From: Parasulfuritortus sp036391875
Lineage (GTDB): Bacteria; Pseudomonadota; Gammaproteobacteria; Burkholderiales; Thiobacillaceae
Reading direction: 5' to 3'
Length of the DNA stretch: 64,000 nucleotides
Assembly (NCBI GenBank): GCA_036391875.1
Contig: DASVZA010000023.1
Location: 22,730 to 86,729 of the forward strand
Made by a program: the position numbers and the translations under genes. The stretch's first letter is position 1. Each line of letters starts with the position of its first letter. This document shows, in pieces, positions 18,451-26,316 of this stretch. Under the pieces are notes generated by a model, which was not told the origin of the DNA, did no database searches, and was given only the letters and a program-made list of their open reading frames with translations.

Positions 18451-19100
18451 ATGGCGCTCGGGCAGATGGAATGGAGGGGGCAGCCGGCACAGCGCGGCCG
18501 GGGCCGGCAGTGCAGCTTGGCCAGTTGGACGATCAGGGCGTGGTATTCGTTGTAGAGCTGCACATCTTCGGGCAGGCGGCTGGCGAATTGGCGCTGGATG
18601 TCGCGGTAGGATTCGCCGCCACGCAGCAGGCCGAGCCGGCCGAAGATGCGCCGGGTGTAGGCGTCGACCACGAAGCTCGGCAGGCCGAGGGCATAGAGCA
18701 GGATGGAGTCGGCAGTCTCCTCGCCGATGCCGTGCACGGCCAGCAGGTCGTGCCTGAGCGTTGCCGTCCCGCCCTGCGCGACCAACGCTTCGGGCTGTTC
18801 GGCGACGCCGCGTTCGGCCAGGAAGCGGCAGAGCGCCTTGAGCCGCGCGGTCTTGACGTTGAAGAAGCCGGCCGGCCGGATCAGGTCGGCCAGTTCCGGA
18901 TCGGGCAGGGTGAGCAGGGCGGGGCAATGCAGCACGCCGGCCGACTTGAGATTGGCGATGGCTTTCTCGACGTTGCTCCAGGCCGTGTTCTGGGTCAGTA
19001 TGGCGCCCACCATCACCTCGAATGGCGTCTCGCCGGGCCACCAGTGCTGGGCGCCGTAATGTGCGGAAAGGCGTTCGTAAGGGATGTGCCAACGGTTCAT
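18447..19100 (-). CDS. Endonuclease III-like HhH-GPD DNA glycosylase without the lyase lysine
   Basis: A 217-residue helix-hairpin-helix glycosylase of the Nth superfamily, likely in base-excision repair. Seen: VMVGAILTQNTAWSNVEKAI at the N-terminus, the HhH LLAVHGIGEETADSILL, the catalytic aspartate in VVDAYTRRI, and a C-terminal iron-sulfur cluster set C-x5-C-x2-C-x5-C. In E. coli Nth the HhH reads GVGRKTA, with the lysine used for beta-lyase chemistry; here that position is glutamate (GIGEETA). A monofunctional glycosylase, as in the MagIII-like branch, is therefore more likely than classic EndoIII. The next gene, ychJ-like, overlaps it by four bases. Confidence 0.9.
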   Translation of the reverse strand: MNRWHIPYERLSAHYGAQHWWPGETPFEVMVGAILTQNTAWSNVEKAIANLKSAGVLHCPALLTLPDPELADLIRPAGFFNVKTARLKALCRFLAERGVAEQPEALVAQGGTATLRHDLLAVHGIGEETADSILLYALGLPSFVVDAYTRRIFGRLGLLRGGESYRDIQRQFASRLPEDVQLYNEYHALIVQLAKLHCRPRPRCAGCPLHSICPSAI

Positions 19101-19120
19101 GATGGCGCTATGATGCAGTC

Positions 19121-20533
19121 ATGCGAGTCACAATTCTAGGCGCAGCGCGCGAAGTCACCGGGTCTTGCTATCTGATCGAATCAGAGGGGCTGCGTTTTGC
19201 GGTCGACTGCGGCATGTTCCAGGGCGGCAAGGAGGCCGAGGCCAAGAACCGACGCTTCCCCGCAGGTTTTCTGCCGGAAGATGTCGATTTCGTCCTGCTG
19301 ACCCACGCCCACATCGACCATTCCGGTCTGCTGCCCCGGCTGACCAGCCTCGGGTTCCGCGGTCCGATCTACTGCACCGACGCCACAGCCGACCTGCTCG
19401 GCGTCATGCTGCCGGACGCCGCACATATCGCCGAGAAGGAGGCGGAGTGGCACAACTATGCCAAGCGCAAGCGGCGCGGCGAACTGAAGGGTGAGGTCGC
19501 CCCGCTCTATACCGTGGAACAGGCCAGGACGACGCTGAAGCGGTTGAAGCGCAAGGAATACGACCAGTGCTTCGAACCCCACGGCAGGGTCCGGGTCTGC
19601 TTCCGCGACGCCGGTCACATCCTCGGTTCCAGCATCGCCGAGATCTGGCTGGAGGAGAAGGGCAAGACCACCAAGCTGGTCTTCTCCGGCGACATCGGCA
19701 TGCCGCGGCGGCCGATCATGAACGATCCGACGCCGATTGCCGAGGCCGATTACCTGTTCGTCGAATCGACCTACGGCAACCGCCTGCACAAGAGCCTGGA
19801 GGCCACCATCGAGGAACTGGCCTTTGCGGTCAGCGACACCGTGCTGCGCAAGAAGGGCAACGTCATCATCCCGTCCTTCGCGGTCGGCCGGACCCAGGAG
19901 ATCTTATACTTCCTGCTCGATCTGATCCGCCAGGAGCGCATCCCCGGCAGCGTCGCCATCTTCGTCGATTCGCCCATGGCCACCTCGGCCACCGAAATCA
20001 CCATGAAGCACATCGACATCCTGGACGAGGACATGCGCCGCCTGGTCGACTGGGAGAAGCACAACGGCAGCCGGCTGCCCTACATCCGCTTCACCGAAAG
20101 CCCGGAAGACTCGATGGCCCTCAACAGCATCAAGCAGGGCGCGGTGATCGTTTCCGCCTCCGGCATGTGCGATGCCGGCCGGATCAAGCATCACCTCAAG
20201 AACAACCTGCCGCGCAAGGAGTGCTCGATCATCATCGCCGGCTTCCAGGCCCAGGGCACGCTCGGCCGCAAACTGGTCGACGGCGCCACTTATGTCCGGC
20301 TGTTCGGCGAGTCGGTCCCGGTGCGGGCCAGCATCTATACCCTGGGTGGCCTGTCCGCCCATGCCGACCGCGACGCGCTGCTCGGCTGGCTGGGCGGCTT
20401 CGGCAAGGCGCCGCGCCGGACCTTCGTCATCCACGGCGAAGAAGAGACGGCCCTAGGTTTCGCCGACACGGTCCACCAGCAACTCGGCTGGAAGGTCGAG
20501 GTGCCGGAGATCGGCGCCGGCTACGACCTTTAG
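19121..20533 (+). CDS. Beta-CASP metallo-beta-lactamase-fold RNA nuclease
   Basis: A 470-residue protein of the CPSF/YSH1-like MBL group, predicted to cut RNA with two zinc ions. Motifs in order: LTHAHIDHSGLL (HxHxDH), DAGHILGSS, FSGDIGMP, ESTYGNRLH, SASGMCDAGRIKHHL and GLSAHADRDALLGW, then VIHGEEE. These cover the metallo-beta-lactamase core and the beta-CASP/RMMBL parts. The 20-base gap to the divergent glycosylase gene holds very little room for separate promoters. Bacterial members of this group are exo- or endoribonucleases; the substrate here is unknown. The stop codon lies at the base of a hairpin shared with the convergent gene. Confidence 0.93.
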   Translation: MRVTILGAAREVTGSCYLIESEGLRFAVDCGMFQGGKEAEAKNRRFPAGFLPEDVDFVLLTHAHIDHSGLLPRLTSLGFRGPIYCTDATADLLGVMLPDAAHIAEKEAEWHNYAKRKRRGELKGEVAPLYTVEQARTTLKRLKRKEYDQCFEPHGRVRVCFRDAGHILGSSIAEIWLEEKGKTTKLVFSGDIGMPRRPIMNDPTPIAEADYLFVESTYGNRLHKSLEATIEELAFAVSDTVLRKKGNVIIPSFAVGRTQEILYFLLDLIRQERIPGSVAIFVDSPMATSATEITMKHIDILDEDMRRLVDWEKHNGSRLPYIRFTESPEDSMALNSIKQGAVIVSASGMCDAGRIKHHLKNNLPRKECSIIIAGFQAQGTLGRKLVDGATYVRLFGESVPVRASIYTLGGLSAHADRDALLGWLGGFGKAPRRTFVIHGEEETALGFADTVHQQLGWKVEVPEIGAGYDL

Positions 20534-20592
20534 GGAAACGCTTGTTTTGTCGCTCCAGCGCAGGCGGGAGCATGATGAATGAAGCGTTCCCT
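20532..20592. repeat. REP-like unit inside an outer inverted repeat between convergent genes
   Basis: The outer arms AGGGAAACGCTT (20532-20543) and AAGCGTTCCCT (20582-20592) pair with one bulged A. They bracket a unit at 20549-20571 (GTCGCTCC...GGCGGGAGC) that resembles one arm of the composite element at 45015-45082. It sits between the stops of two convergent genes and could terminate both. Seen directly; the link to the second copy is by eye. Confidence 0.6.
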
Positions 20593-21161
20593 TAGTGCGC
20601 CGTCTCAAAGCTGAAGTAATCCCCGACCGCGGTCCGCATTTCCTTCAGGGTCAGATAGCGTTGCCCGCTCAGCGGCAGGCTCAGGGCATTGACCTGGCAG
20701 GTCAGGCTGCGGGCCTGGGCATGCAGTCCCGGCCGCAGGCGGAACTCGGTGATGTAATAGGCTTGGCTCGGCTCGTCGTCGCCGCCGAACAGGCCGGGGA
20801 CGAACGCGCGCGGCATGACCGGCATGCCGGCGAAATCCCGGACCCGGCGCTCGATCCGGACGACTTCGAAACGCTCCGGCTCGACCATCTGCGGCGCGTC
20901 GCGGACGGTCGCCAGCTCGAAGCTGCAATAGGGCTCGGTCTCCTGGGTGGCGTTGCTGGCCACGGTGCGGCCGAACTGCAGGCGGACGGTGGCCGAGCCG
21001 GCCGGGATGATCAGCATCCTGTCGAGCCGGACGGAGGTCACGGCCCGGCCGGATTCGGCGATGGCTTCCCTGGACAGGCTGATTCCGGTCAGATAGCCGA
21101 CCAGCAGGAGCAGGCCAAGCAGGGCGGAGGGTAGGCGTGTCACGTCGGCGGCTTTCGGCAA
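20592..21161 (-). CDS. Hypothetical membrane-anchored or secreted protein
   Basis: A 189-residue protein with an N-terminal hydrophobic segment (ALLGLLLLVGYLTGISL, about residues 13-29) that could be a signal anchor. The rest is predicted periplasmic, with two cysteines (PYCSFEL and LTCQVNAL) and a beta-rich look (SVRLDRMLIIPAGSATVRLQF). I do not recognise the family. It is the third gene of a minus-strand run after the MscS channel and the patatin lipoprotein, beginning 51 bases past the patatin stop, so it may belong to the same envelope-related operon. Confidence 0.7.
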   Translation of the reverse strand: MPKAADVTRLPSALLGLLLLVGYLTGISLSREAIAESGRAVTSVRLDRMLIIPAGSATVRLQFGRTVASNATQETEPYCSFELATVRDAPQMVEPERFEVVRIERRVRDFAGMPVMPRAFVPGLFGGDDEPSQAYYITEFRLRPGLHAQARSLTCQVNALSLPLSGQRYLTLKEMRTAVGDYFSFETAH

Positions 21162-21212
21162 TAGGGGATACTGCTCAGCATAGGCCCTGGTCGGGACAGT
21201 GCAAACGGCCGG

Positions 21213-22094
21213 TCACTGGCTCGACCTGCTGCGCGCCTGGGCCAGTTTGGTCCGCAGGGCGGCCAGGGCCTCGGTGGCGGCCTTTTCGCCTTCCATGATG
21301 GCTTGGTTGCGGTCGTCGAAATCGGTCGCAGCGACATTGGCGGTGTGCGGCCGGATCACGATGTCGGCATCGCCCAGTTCATGCCGGCTGATGGAGTTGC
21401 CCATGATGGTGAACGTCTGCAGCAATTCGCTCAGCAGGCCGTCGGGTTTGTTCCAGTGCGGTTTCTGGCCGATGTCGACGGCGATCACGAAATCCGCTCC
21501 CATCTCGCGCGCGGCCTTGATCGGTACCGGCGAAGTCAGGCCGCCGTCGACGTATTCGTGGCCGTTGATCTCGACCGGCTGGAACACGCCGGGCACGGTG
21601 CTGGATGCTCGTACCGCCATGCCGGTGTTGCCGCGCCGGAAGATCACCATGTCGCCGCTGTCCAGGTCGGTGGCCACTGCGCCGAACGGAATGGCCAGCT
21701 TCTCGATCGGCCGGTTGCCCACTGCCTTGTTGATGAAGTCCTGCAGGGCCTCGCCCTTGAGCACGCCGCGGTCGGGCAGGGTCCAGTCGGTCAATTGGTC
21801 CTGCTTGATCTGCAGGGCCAGGCTCTGCAACTGGAAGCCGTTCAGGCCAGAGGCGTAGAGCGCGCCGACAACCGAGCCGGCACTGGTGCCGACCACGATG
21901 TCGGGCTTGATGCCGTTCGCCTCCAGCACCTTGATGACGCCGATGTGGGCGAAGCCGCGGGCGGCACCGCCACCCAGGGCGAGGCCGATCTTGAGTGGCT
22001 TGGGTTGCGGCGGCGGCACCGGTTTGGCCGGCTGTTGGGCGCAGGCGGCCAGCACGAGGGCCAATGCCTGAGCGAATAGTTGCTTGATTTTCAT
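21213..22094 (-). CDS. Patatin-like phospholipase lipoprotein (RssA-like)
   Basis: A 293-residue patatin-family lipid acyl hydrolase. The N-terminus MKIKQLFAQALALVLAAC ends in a lipobox (LAAC), so the mature protein is a lipoprotein. The catalytic serine is in VGTSAGSVVGALYASG and the aspartate in YVDGGLTSPVPI; the oxyanion loop is LALGGGAARGFAHIGV. Length matches RssA-type proteins. It begins 5 bases after the MscS-channel stop and is probably co-transcribed with it. Substrate is likely phospholipid or other acyl ester, not determinable here. Confidence 0.93.
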   Translation of the reverse strand: MKIKQLFAQALALVLAACAQQPAKPVPPPQPKPLKIGLALGGGAARGFAHIGVIKVLEANGIKPDIVVGTSAGSVVGALYASGLNGFQLQSLALQIKQDQLTDWTLPDRGVLKGEALQDFINKAVGNRPIEKLAIPFGAVATDLDSGDMVIFRRGNTGMAVRASSTVPGVFQPVEINGHEYVDGGLTSPVPIKAAREMGADFVIAVDIGQKPHWNKPDGLLSELLQTFTIMGNSISRHELGDADIVIRPHTANVAATDFDDRNQAIMEGEKAATEALAALRTKLAQARSRSSQ

Positions 22095-22099
22095 GGCGT

Positions 22100-23176
22100 T
22101 TATTTGGCGTTTTCCAGATGGATGGTTTGGGTGGGGAAGGCGATCTCGGCGCCGTGCCGGGCGATGATGCCGGCCACCTCGAGCAGGATTTCCTGTTTGA
22201 CCTCGTGGTAGCGCACCCATTCCCTGGTCTTGGTGAAGGCGTAGATCAAGAAGTTGAGCGAGGAAGCGGCGAATTCGTCGAAGGCCACGATCAGGGTCTG
22301 GCTGGCATCGATCTCGGGGTGGCTGCGCAGCATGGCCTTCACCTCGGCGACGATGGCGTCCATCTTGCCGATGTCCTCGTAGCGCAGTCCGATGGTCTCC
22401 TTGATGCGCCGGTGGCTCATGCGGCTGGGGTTTTCCACCACGATGGTGGTGAACAGGGCGTTGGGCACGTAGATCGGGTTCTTGTTGAAGGCGCGGATGC
22501 GGGTGTGGCGCCAACTGATGTATTCGACGGTGCCCTCGATCGCCTTGTCCGGCGAGCGGATCCACTCGCCGACCGAGAACGGCCGGTCGAGGTAGATGGT
22601 CAGGCCGCCGAAGAAGTTGGCCAGCAGATCCTTGGCGGCGAAGCCGATGGCGATGCCGCCGATGCCGCCGAAGGCCAGCACGCCGGAGATGCTGTAGCCC
22701 ATGGTCTGCATGGCGACGAGGGCGGCGACGATGAGGACCGACAGCCGGGCCAGCTTGGACAGGGCGTCGATCGTGGTGTGGTCGACCTCCTCGCCCTTGG
22801 CCTTGCGCTGGGCGACGATGTTGCGCGACACGTTGTTGATCAGGAGGACCAGGAACCAGGCCAGGCAGGCCACCACGCCCATGTCGCGGGTCGGGCCGGC
22901 GAAATCGAAAATGGGCGAATGGGTATTCTTCTGGACGAGTTGGGCAGCATAGGCCAGGCTCACCAGCCAGATGAACACCCGCAACGGCTTGGCCGCAGCG
23001 TGGACCACCGCGTCGTCCCAGGGGTTGTCGGTCGTGTCGGCCAGCCGCTCGGCACGCTGGAGCAGGAAGCGGGCGGTGATGCTGAGCGCCACGGCGGCGA
23101 TGACGATGACGACGACGTGGGGCAGCCAGGGCTGGTCGAGGGAGGTGAGGCCGAAACGTCCGGCGAGTTCTTGCAT
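22100..23176 (-). CDS. MscS-family mechanosensitive ion channel
   Basis: A 358-residue inner-membrane channel that releases solutes on osmotic down-shock. Hydrophobic segments occur at about 18-38, 65-82, 98-118 and 145-165, followed by the pore/TM3 region (GVLAFGGIGGIAIGFAAKDL) and the MscS beta domain (GGLTIYLDRPFSVGEWI, VPNALFTTIVVENPSR). The C-terminal alpha/beta domain ends in TQTIHLENAK. Four or more helices before the pore resemble the YbdG/YnaI type rather than the minimal MscS. It heads a three-gene minus-strand cluster with a patatin lipoprotein and a hypothetical protein, and is divergent from pgm. Confidence 0.92.
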   Translation of the reverse strand: MQELAGRFGLTSLDQPWLPHVVVIVIAAVALSITARFLLQRAERLADTTDNPWDDAVVHAAAKPLRVFIWLVSLAYAAQLVQKNTHSPIFDFAGPTRDMGVVACLAWFLVLLINNVSRNIVAQRKAKGEEVDHTTIDALSKLARLSVLIVAALVAMQTMGYSISGVLAFGGIGGIAIGFAAKDLLANFFGGLTIYLDRPFSVGEWIRSPDKAIEGTVEYISWRHTRIRAFNKNPIYVPNALFTTIVVENPSRMSHRRIKETIGLRYEDIGKMDAIVAEVKAMLRSHPEIDASQTLIVAFDEFAASSLNFLIYAFTKTREWVRYHEVKQEILLEVAGIIARHGAEIAFPTQTIHLENAK

Positions 23177-23303
23177 GTGGTGGCTGAGCGGGCGAATTGG
23201 TCCTGAAGCAGACCGATTTTACCCCCATCGAGTTGCACAGCCGGGTGTCATTCGTCATATCGGCGGCGTAACATTTGCCCCAGGACACAACTCGGAGTGA
23301 AGC

Positions 23304-24941
23304 ATGATCCATCCCCTTGCCGGACATCCCGCCCCCGCCGACAGCCTGACCGACATCGATGCCCTGCTCAGGGCTTATCACGACCGGCCCGACCCGGCCG
23401 ATCCCGCCCAGCGGGTGTCCTTCGGCACCAGCGGCCACCGGGGCAGCGCCTTCAACAGGAGCTTCAACGAGGCGCACATCCTGGCCATCGCCCAGGCCGT
23501 AGCCGAATACCGGGTGGTCCAGGGCATCGCCGGGCCGCTGTTCCTGGGCATGGACACCCACGCCCTGTCTGCGCCGGCCCAGCGCACCTGCCTGGAGGTG
23601 CTGGCGGCCAACGGCATCGAGGTGCGGATGCAGGCCGACGGCGGCTACACTCCGACGCCGGTGATCTCCCGCGCCATCCTGGTCCATAACCGCGCCGCCT
23701 CGGCGGCGAAGGCCGACGGCATCGTCATCACCCCTTCGCACAACCCGCCCACCGACGGCGGCATCAAGTACAACCCGCCCCATGGCGGTCCGGCCGACAC
23801 CGACGTCACCGGCTGGATCGAGGGGCGGGCCAACGAACTGCTGGCGGCCGGCAACGCCGGCGTGAAGCGGATGCCACATGACCAAGCGCTGGCGGCGGCC
23901 CACGTCCGGGCCGAGGACCTGATGACGCCCTACATCGACGACCTGGAGAACGTCGTCGACATGGCGGCCATCCGCAACGCCGGCCTGAAGATCGGGGTCG
24001 ACCCCATGGGCGGCGCCGCAGTGGCCTACTGGCGGCCGATCGCCGAGAAATACGGCCTCAGGCTGGAGGTGGTGAATCCCAAGGTCGACCCGGCCTTCGC
24101 CTTCATGACCCTGGACCACGACGGCAAGATCCGCATGGACTGCTCCAGCCCCTATGCCATGGCCTCGCTGGTCGGCCTCAAGGACAAGTTCGACATCGCC
24201 TGGGGCAACGACGCCGACGTCGACCGGCACGGCATCGTCACCCGTTCCGCAGGCCTGATGAATCCCAACCACTACCTGGCCGTGGCCATCGCCTATCTGC
24301 TGGCCCACCGGCCGGACTGGCCGAGCGGCGCGGCCGTGGGCAAGACCCTGGTCAGCTCGGCCATGATCGACCGGGTGGTGACCGGCCTCGGCCGCCGGCT
24401 GGTCGAGGTGCCGGTCGGCTTCAAGTGGTTCTCGGGCGGCCTGCTCGACGGCTCGTTCTGCTTCGGCGGCGAGGAGAGTGCCGGCGCCTCCTTCCTACGC
24501 AAGGATGGCACGGTCTGGACCACCGACAAGGACGGCATCATCCTCGCCTTGCTGGCGGCCGAGATCACCGCCGTCACCGGCAAGGACCCCGGCCTGCATT
24601 ACCAGGACCTGGCCGAGCAATACGGGGCGCCGTTCTACACCCGGATCGACACCCCGGTCGGCAAGGCGGAGAAGGCCGCGTTCAAGAACCTGACCCCGGA
24701 ACGGGTCACGGCCTCGACCCTGGCCGGCGACGCCATCACCGCCCGGCTGACCCGCGCGCCGGGCAACGATGCCCCGATCGGTGGCCTCAAGGTGACCACG
24801 GCCAACGGCTGGTTCGCCGCCCGGCCCTCGGGCACCGAGGACATCTACAAGATCTACGCCGAGAGCTTCGTCAGCGTCGCCCATCTGCAGGCCATCGTCG
24901 AGGAGGCGCGACGCATGGTCGGTGCCGCCCTGGCCGGCTGA
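23304..24941 (+). CDS. pgm: Phosphoglucomutase (alpha-D-glucose-specific)
   Basis: Interconverts glucose 1-phosphate and glucose 6-phosphate, feeding glycogen and nucleotide-sugar synthesis, including the UDP-glucose and CDP-glucose used by the polysaccharide locus later in the window. The 545-residue protein has the phosphoserine loop GIVITPSHNPPTDGG, metal-binding GNDADVDRHGIV, sugar-binding GGEESAGASF and phosphate-binding RPSGTEDIYKIYAES. This is the E. coli Pgm type by length and N-terminus (VSFGTSGHRGSAFN). It is followed by a small membrane protein gene. Confidence 0.96.
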   Translation: MIHPLAGHPAPADSLTDIDALLRAYHDRPDPADPAQRVSFGTSGHRGSAFNRSFNEAHILAIAQAVAEYRVVQGIAGPLFLGMDTHALSAPAQRTCLEVLAANGIEVRMQADGGYTPTPVISRAILVHNRAASAAKADGIVITPSHNPPTDGGIKYNPPHGGPADTDVTGWIEGRANELLAAGNAGVKRMPHDQALAAAHVRAEDLMTPYIDDLENVVDMAAIRNAGLKIGVDPMGGAAVAYWRPIAEKYGLRLEVVNPKVDPAFAFMTLDHDGKIRMDCSSPYAMASLVGLKDKFDIAWGNDADVDRHGIVTRSAGLMNPNHYLAVAIAYLLAHRPDWPSGAAVGKTLVSSAMIDRVVTGLGRRLVEVPVGFKWFSGGLLDGSFCFGGEESAGASFLRKDGTVWTTDKDGIILALLAAEITAVTGKDPGLHYQDLAEQYGAPFYTRIDTPVGKAEKAAFKNLTPERVTASTLAGDAITARLTRAPGNDAPIGGLKVTTANGWFAARPSGTEDIYKIYAESFVSVAHLQAIVEEARRMVGAALAG

Positions 24942-24964
24942 ATCCGGAACCCCGGACGGAAACG

Positions 24965-25255
24965 GTGGTCGAGGATTTCAGGCAGGACGGTCCGCATACG
25001 ATTGGCGGCACAGCCGGCGCCGGCCCGCGGAGTGCGCAAGGCAAGCGCCAGCGCCGCCAGGCGATGGTGGCCGGCATCTACCTGTCGGCGGCCATGATGG
25101 CGCTGTTCGGCGCCAGCCTGCTGACCCTGCAGCAGGGCTTCATCCCGGCCGGCGATGCCAAGGGTGTGGCGCTGCTTTGTTTCGCGCTGGCCGCCGTGGA
25201 CGTGGCGCTGGTGCAATACCTCAAACGGACCTGGAGAAGACGGGATGGCCTCTGA
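24965..25255 (+). CDS. Small two-helix membrane protein of unknown function
   Basis: A 96-residue frame starting at GTG 24965, with hydrophobic segments IYLSAAMMALFGASLLTL and GVALLCFALAAVDVALVQYL and a basic C-terminus (KRTWRRRDGL). If translation instead starts at ATG 25064 the product is 63 residues and consists almost only of the two helices, which may be the truer form. It overlaps the start of the aldo/keto reductase gene by 11 bases, indicating coupled translation. No family recognised. The case for a real gene is the membrane topology and the tight overlap. Confidence 0.55.
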   Translation: MVEDFRQDGPHTIGGTAGAGPRSAQGKRQRRQAMVAGIYLSAAMMALFGASLLTLQQGFIPAGDAKGVALLCFALAAVDVALVQYLKRTWRRRDGL

Positions 25256-26300
25256 ACGGCAAATGGAATACCGCCGCCTCGGCGACAGCGAACTGGAGGT
25301 GTCGGCGATCTGCCTGGGCACCATGACCTTCGGCCAGCAGAACAGCGAGACGGAAGGCCACGAACAACTCGACTATGCCTTCGGCCGGGGCGTCAACTTC
25401 ATCGACACAGCCGAGATGTACCCGGTGCCGCCCCGGGCCGAGACCTGCAACCGGACCGAAACCATCGTCGGCAACTGGCTGGCCGGCAGGCCGCGCGACA
25501 AGGTGGTGCTGGCGACCAAGGTGGCCGGCCCGAACCGGTCGATGGCCTGGATCCGGGGCGGCCCGAAGTCGCTCGACCGGGTCAACGTGCGCGAGGCCAT
25601 CGAGGGTTCGCTGCGCCGGTTGCGGACCGATTATGTCGACCTCTACCAGATCCACTGGCCGGCCCGCAATGTGCCGATGTTCGGTCGCTATCAGTTCGAT
25701 CCGGCCCAGGAGGTCGATGCCGAGCCGATCCGCGCCCAGCTGGAAACCATGGCGGAACTGGTCAAGGAGGGCAAGGTGCGCTACGTCGGCCTGTCCAACG
25801 AGCATCCCTGGGGCGTGATGGAGTTCCTGCGCCTGGCCGCGGAACACGGCCTGCCCCGGGTGGTTTCGATCCAGAACGCCTACAGCCTGATCAACCGGAC
25901 CTTCGAGACCAGCCTGGCCGAGATCGCCTTCCGGGAGCGGATCGGCTTGCTGGCCTATTCGCCGCTGGCCTTCGGCCTGCTGTCGGCCAAATACCAGGAC
26001 GACCCGGTGGCCTCGGGGCGGGTCACGGAATTCAAGGGGTTCGCCCAGCGCTACGACAAGCCCGGGGTCCAGCCGGCCGTGGCGGACTATGCCGCACTGG
26101 CCCGCAGGCACGGCTTGTCTCCGGCGGAGATGGCCCTGTCGTTCGTCTACCGGCGCTGGTTCGCGGCCAGCACCATCATCGGCGCCACCAGCATGGCGCA
26201 GTTGCGCGAGAACCTCGGGGCCTGGTCCAAGCCGCTGTCCGAAGAGGTGCTGGCCGGCATCGAGACCTTGCATTTGAGCCGGATGAATCCTGCGCCCTGA
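25245..26300 (+). CDS. Aldo/keto reductase (Tas-like)
   Basis: An NADPH-dependent oxidoreductase of 351 residues. Motifs: MEYRRLGDSELEVSAICLG at the N-terminus, catalytic aspartate and tyrosine in FIDTAEMYPVPP, lysine in VVLATKVAG, histidine in LYQIHWPARN, and cofactor contacts in STIIGATSMAQLREN near the end. The RAETCNRTETIVGNWL segment is typical of the E. coli Tas group. ATG 25245 has GGAGAAG about 5 bases before it. Substrate unknown. The stop codon is paired with that of the convergent GGDEF-EAL gene in a hairpin. Confidence 0.92.
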   Translation: MASERQMEYRRLGDSELEVSAICLGTMTFGQQNSETEGHEQLDYAFGRGVNFIDTAEMYPVPPRAETCNRTETIVGNWLAGRPRDKVVLATKVAGPNRSMAWIRGGPKSLDRVNVREAIEGSLRRLRTDYVDLYQIHWPARNVPMFGRYQFDPAQEVDAEPIRAQLETMAELVKEGKVRYVGLSNEHPWGVMEFLRLAAEHGLPRVVSIQNAYSLINRTFETSLAEIAFRERIGLLAYSPLAFGLLSAKYQDDPVASGRVTEFKGFAQRYDKPGVQPAVADYAALARRHGLSPAEMALSFVYRRWFAASTIIGATSMAQLRENLGAWSKPLSEEVLAGIETLHLSRMNPAP

Positions 26301-26316
26301 GCGGGTTTCAGTGCGC
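26292..26316. terminator. Hairpin joining two convergent stop codons
   Basis: The arms GCGCCCTGA (26292-26300) and TCAGTGCGC (26308-26316) pair with a single mismatch around a 7-base loop. The TGA stops of the aldo/keto reductase and the GGDEF-EAL gene lie exactly opposite each other in the stem. No T-tract is present, so it may act as a 3'-end stabiliser or weak terminator for both transcripts. Confidence 0.45.

Noticed and set aside
18451..19092. N-terminal extension of the YchJ-like gene through the glycosylase gene
   Set aside because: The Arg/Pro-rich extension is the alternate frame of the glycosylase; the ATG at 18450 fits the family N-terminus and the ATGA overlap.
22095..24308. A long minus-strand frame extending the patatin gene upstream across the MscS and pgm region
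   Set aside because: The real patatin start at 22094 gives a lipoprotein signal peptide; the extension is antisense to pgm and out of frame with MscS.
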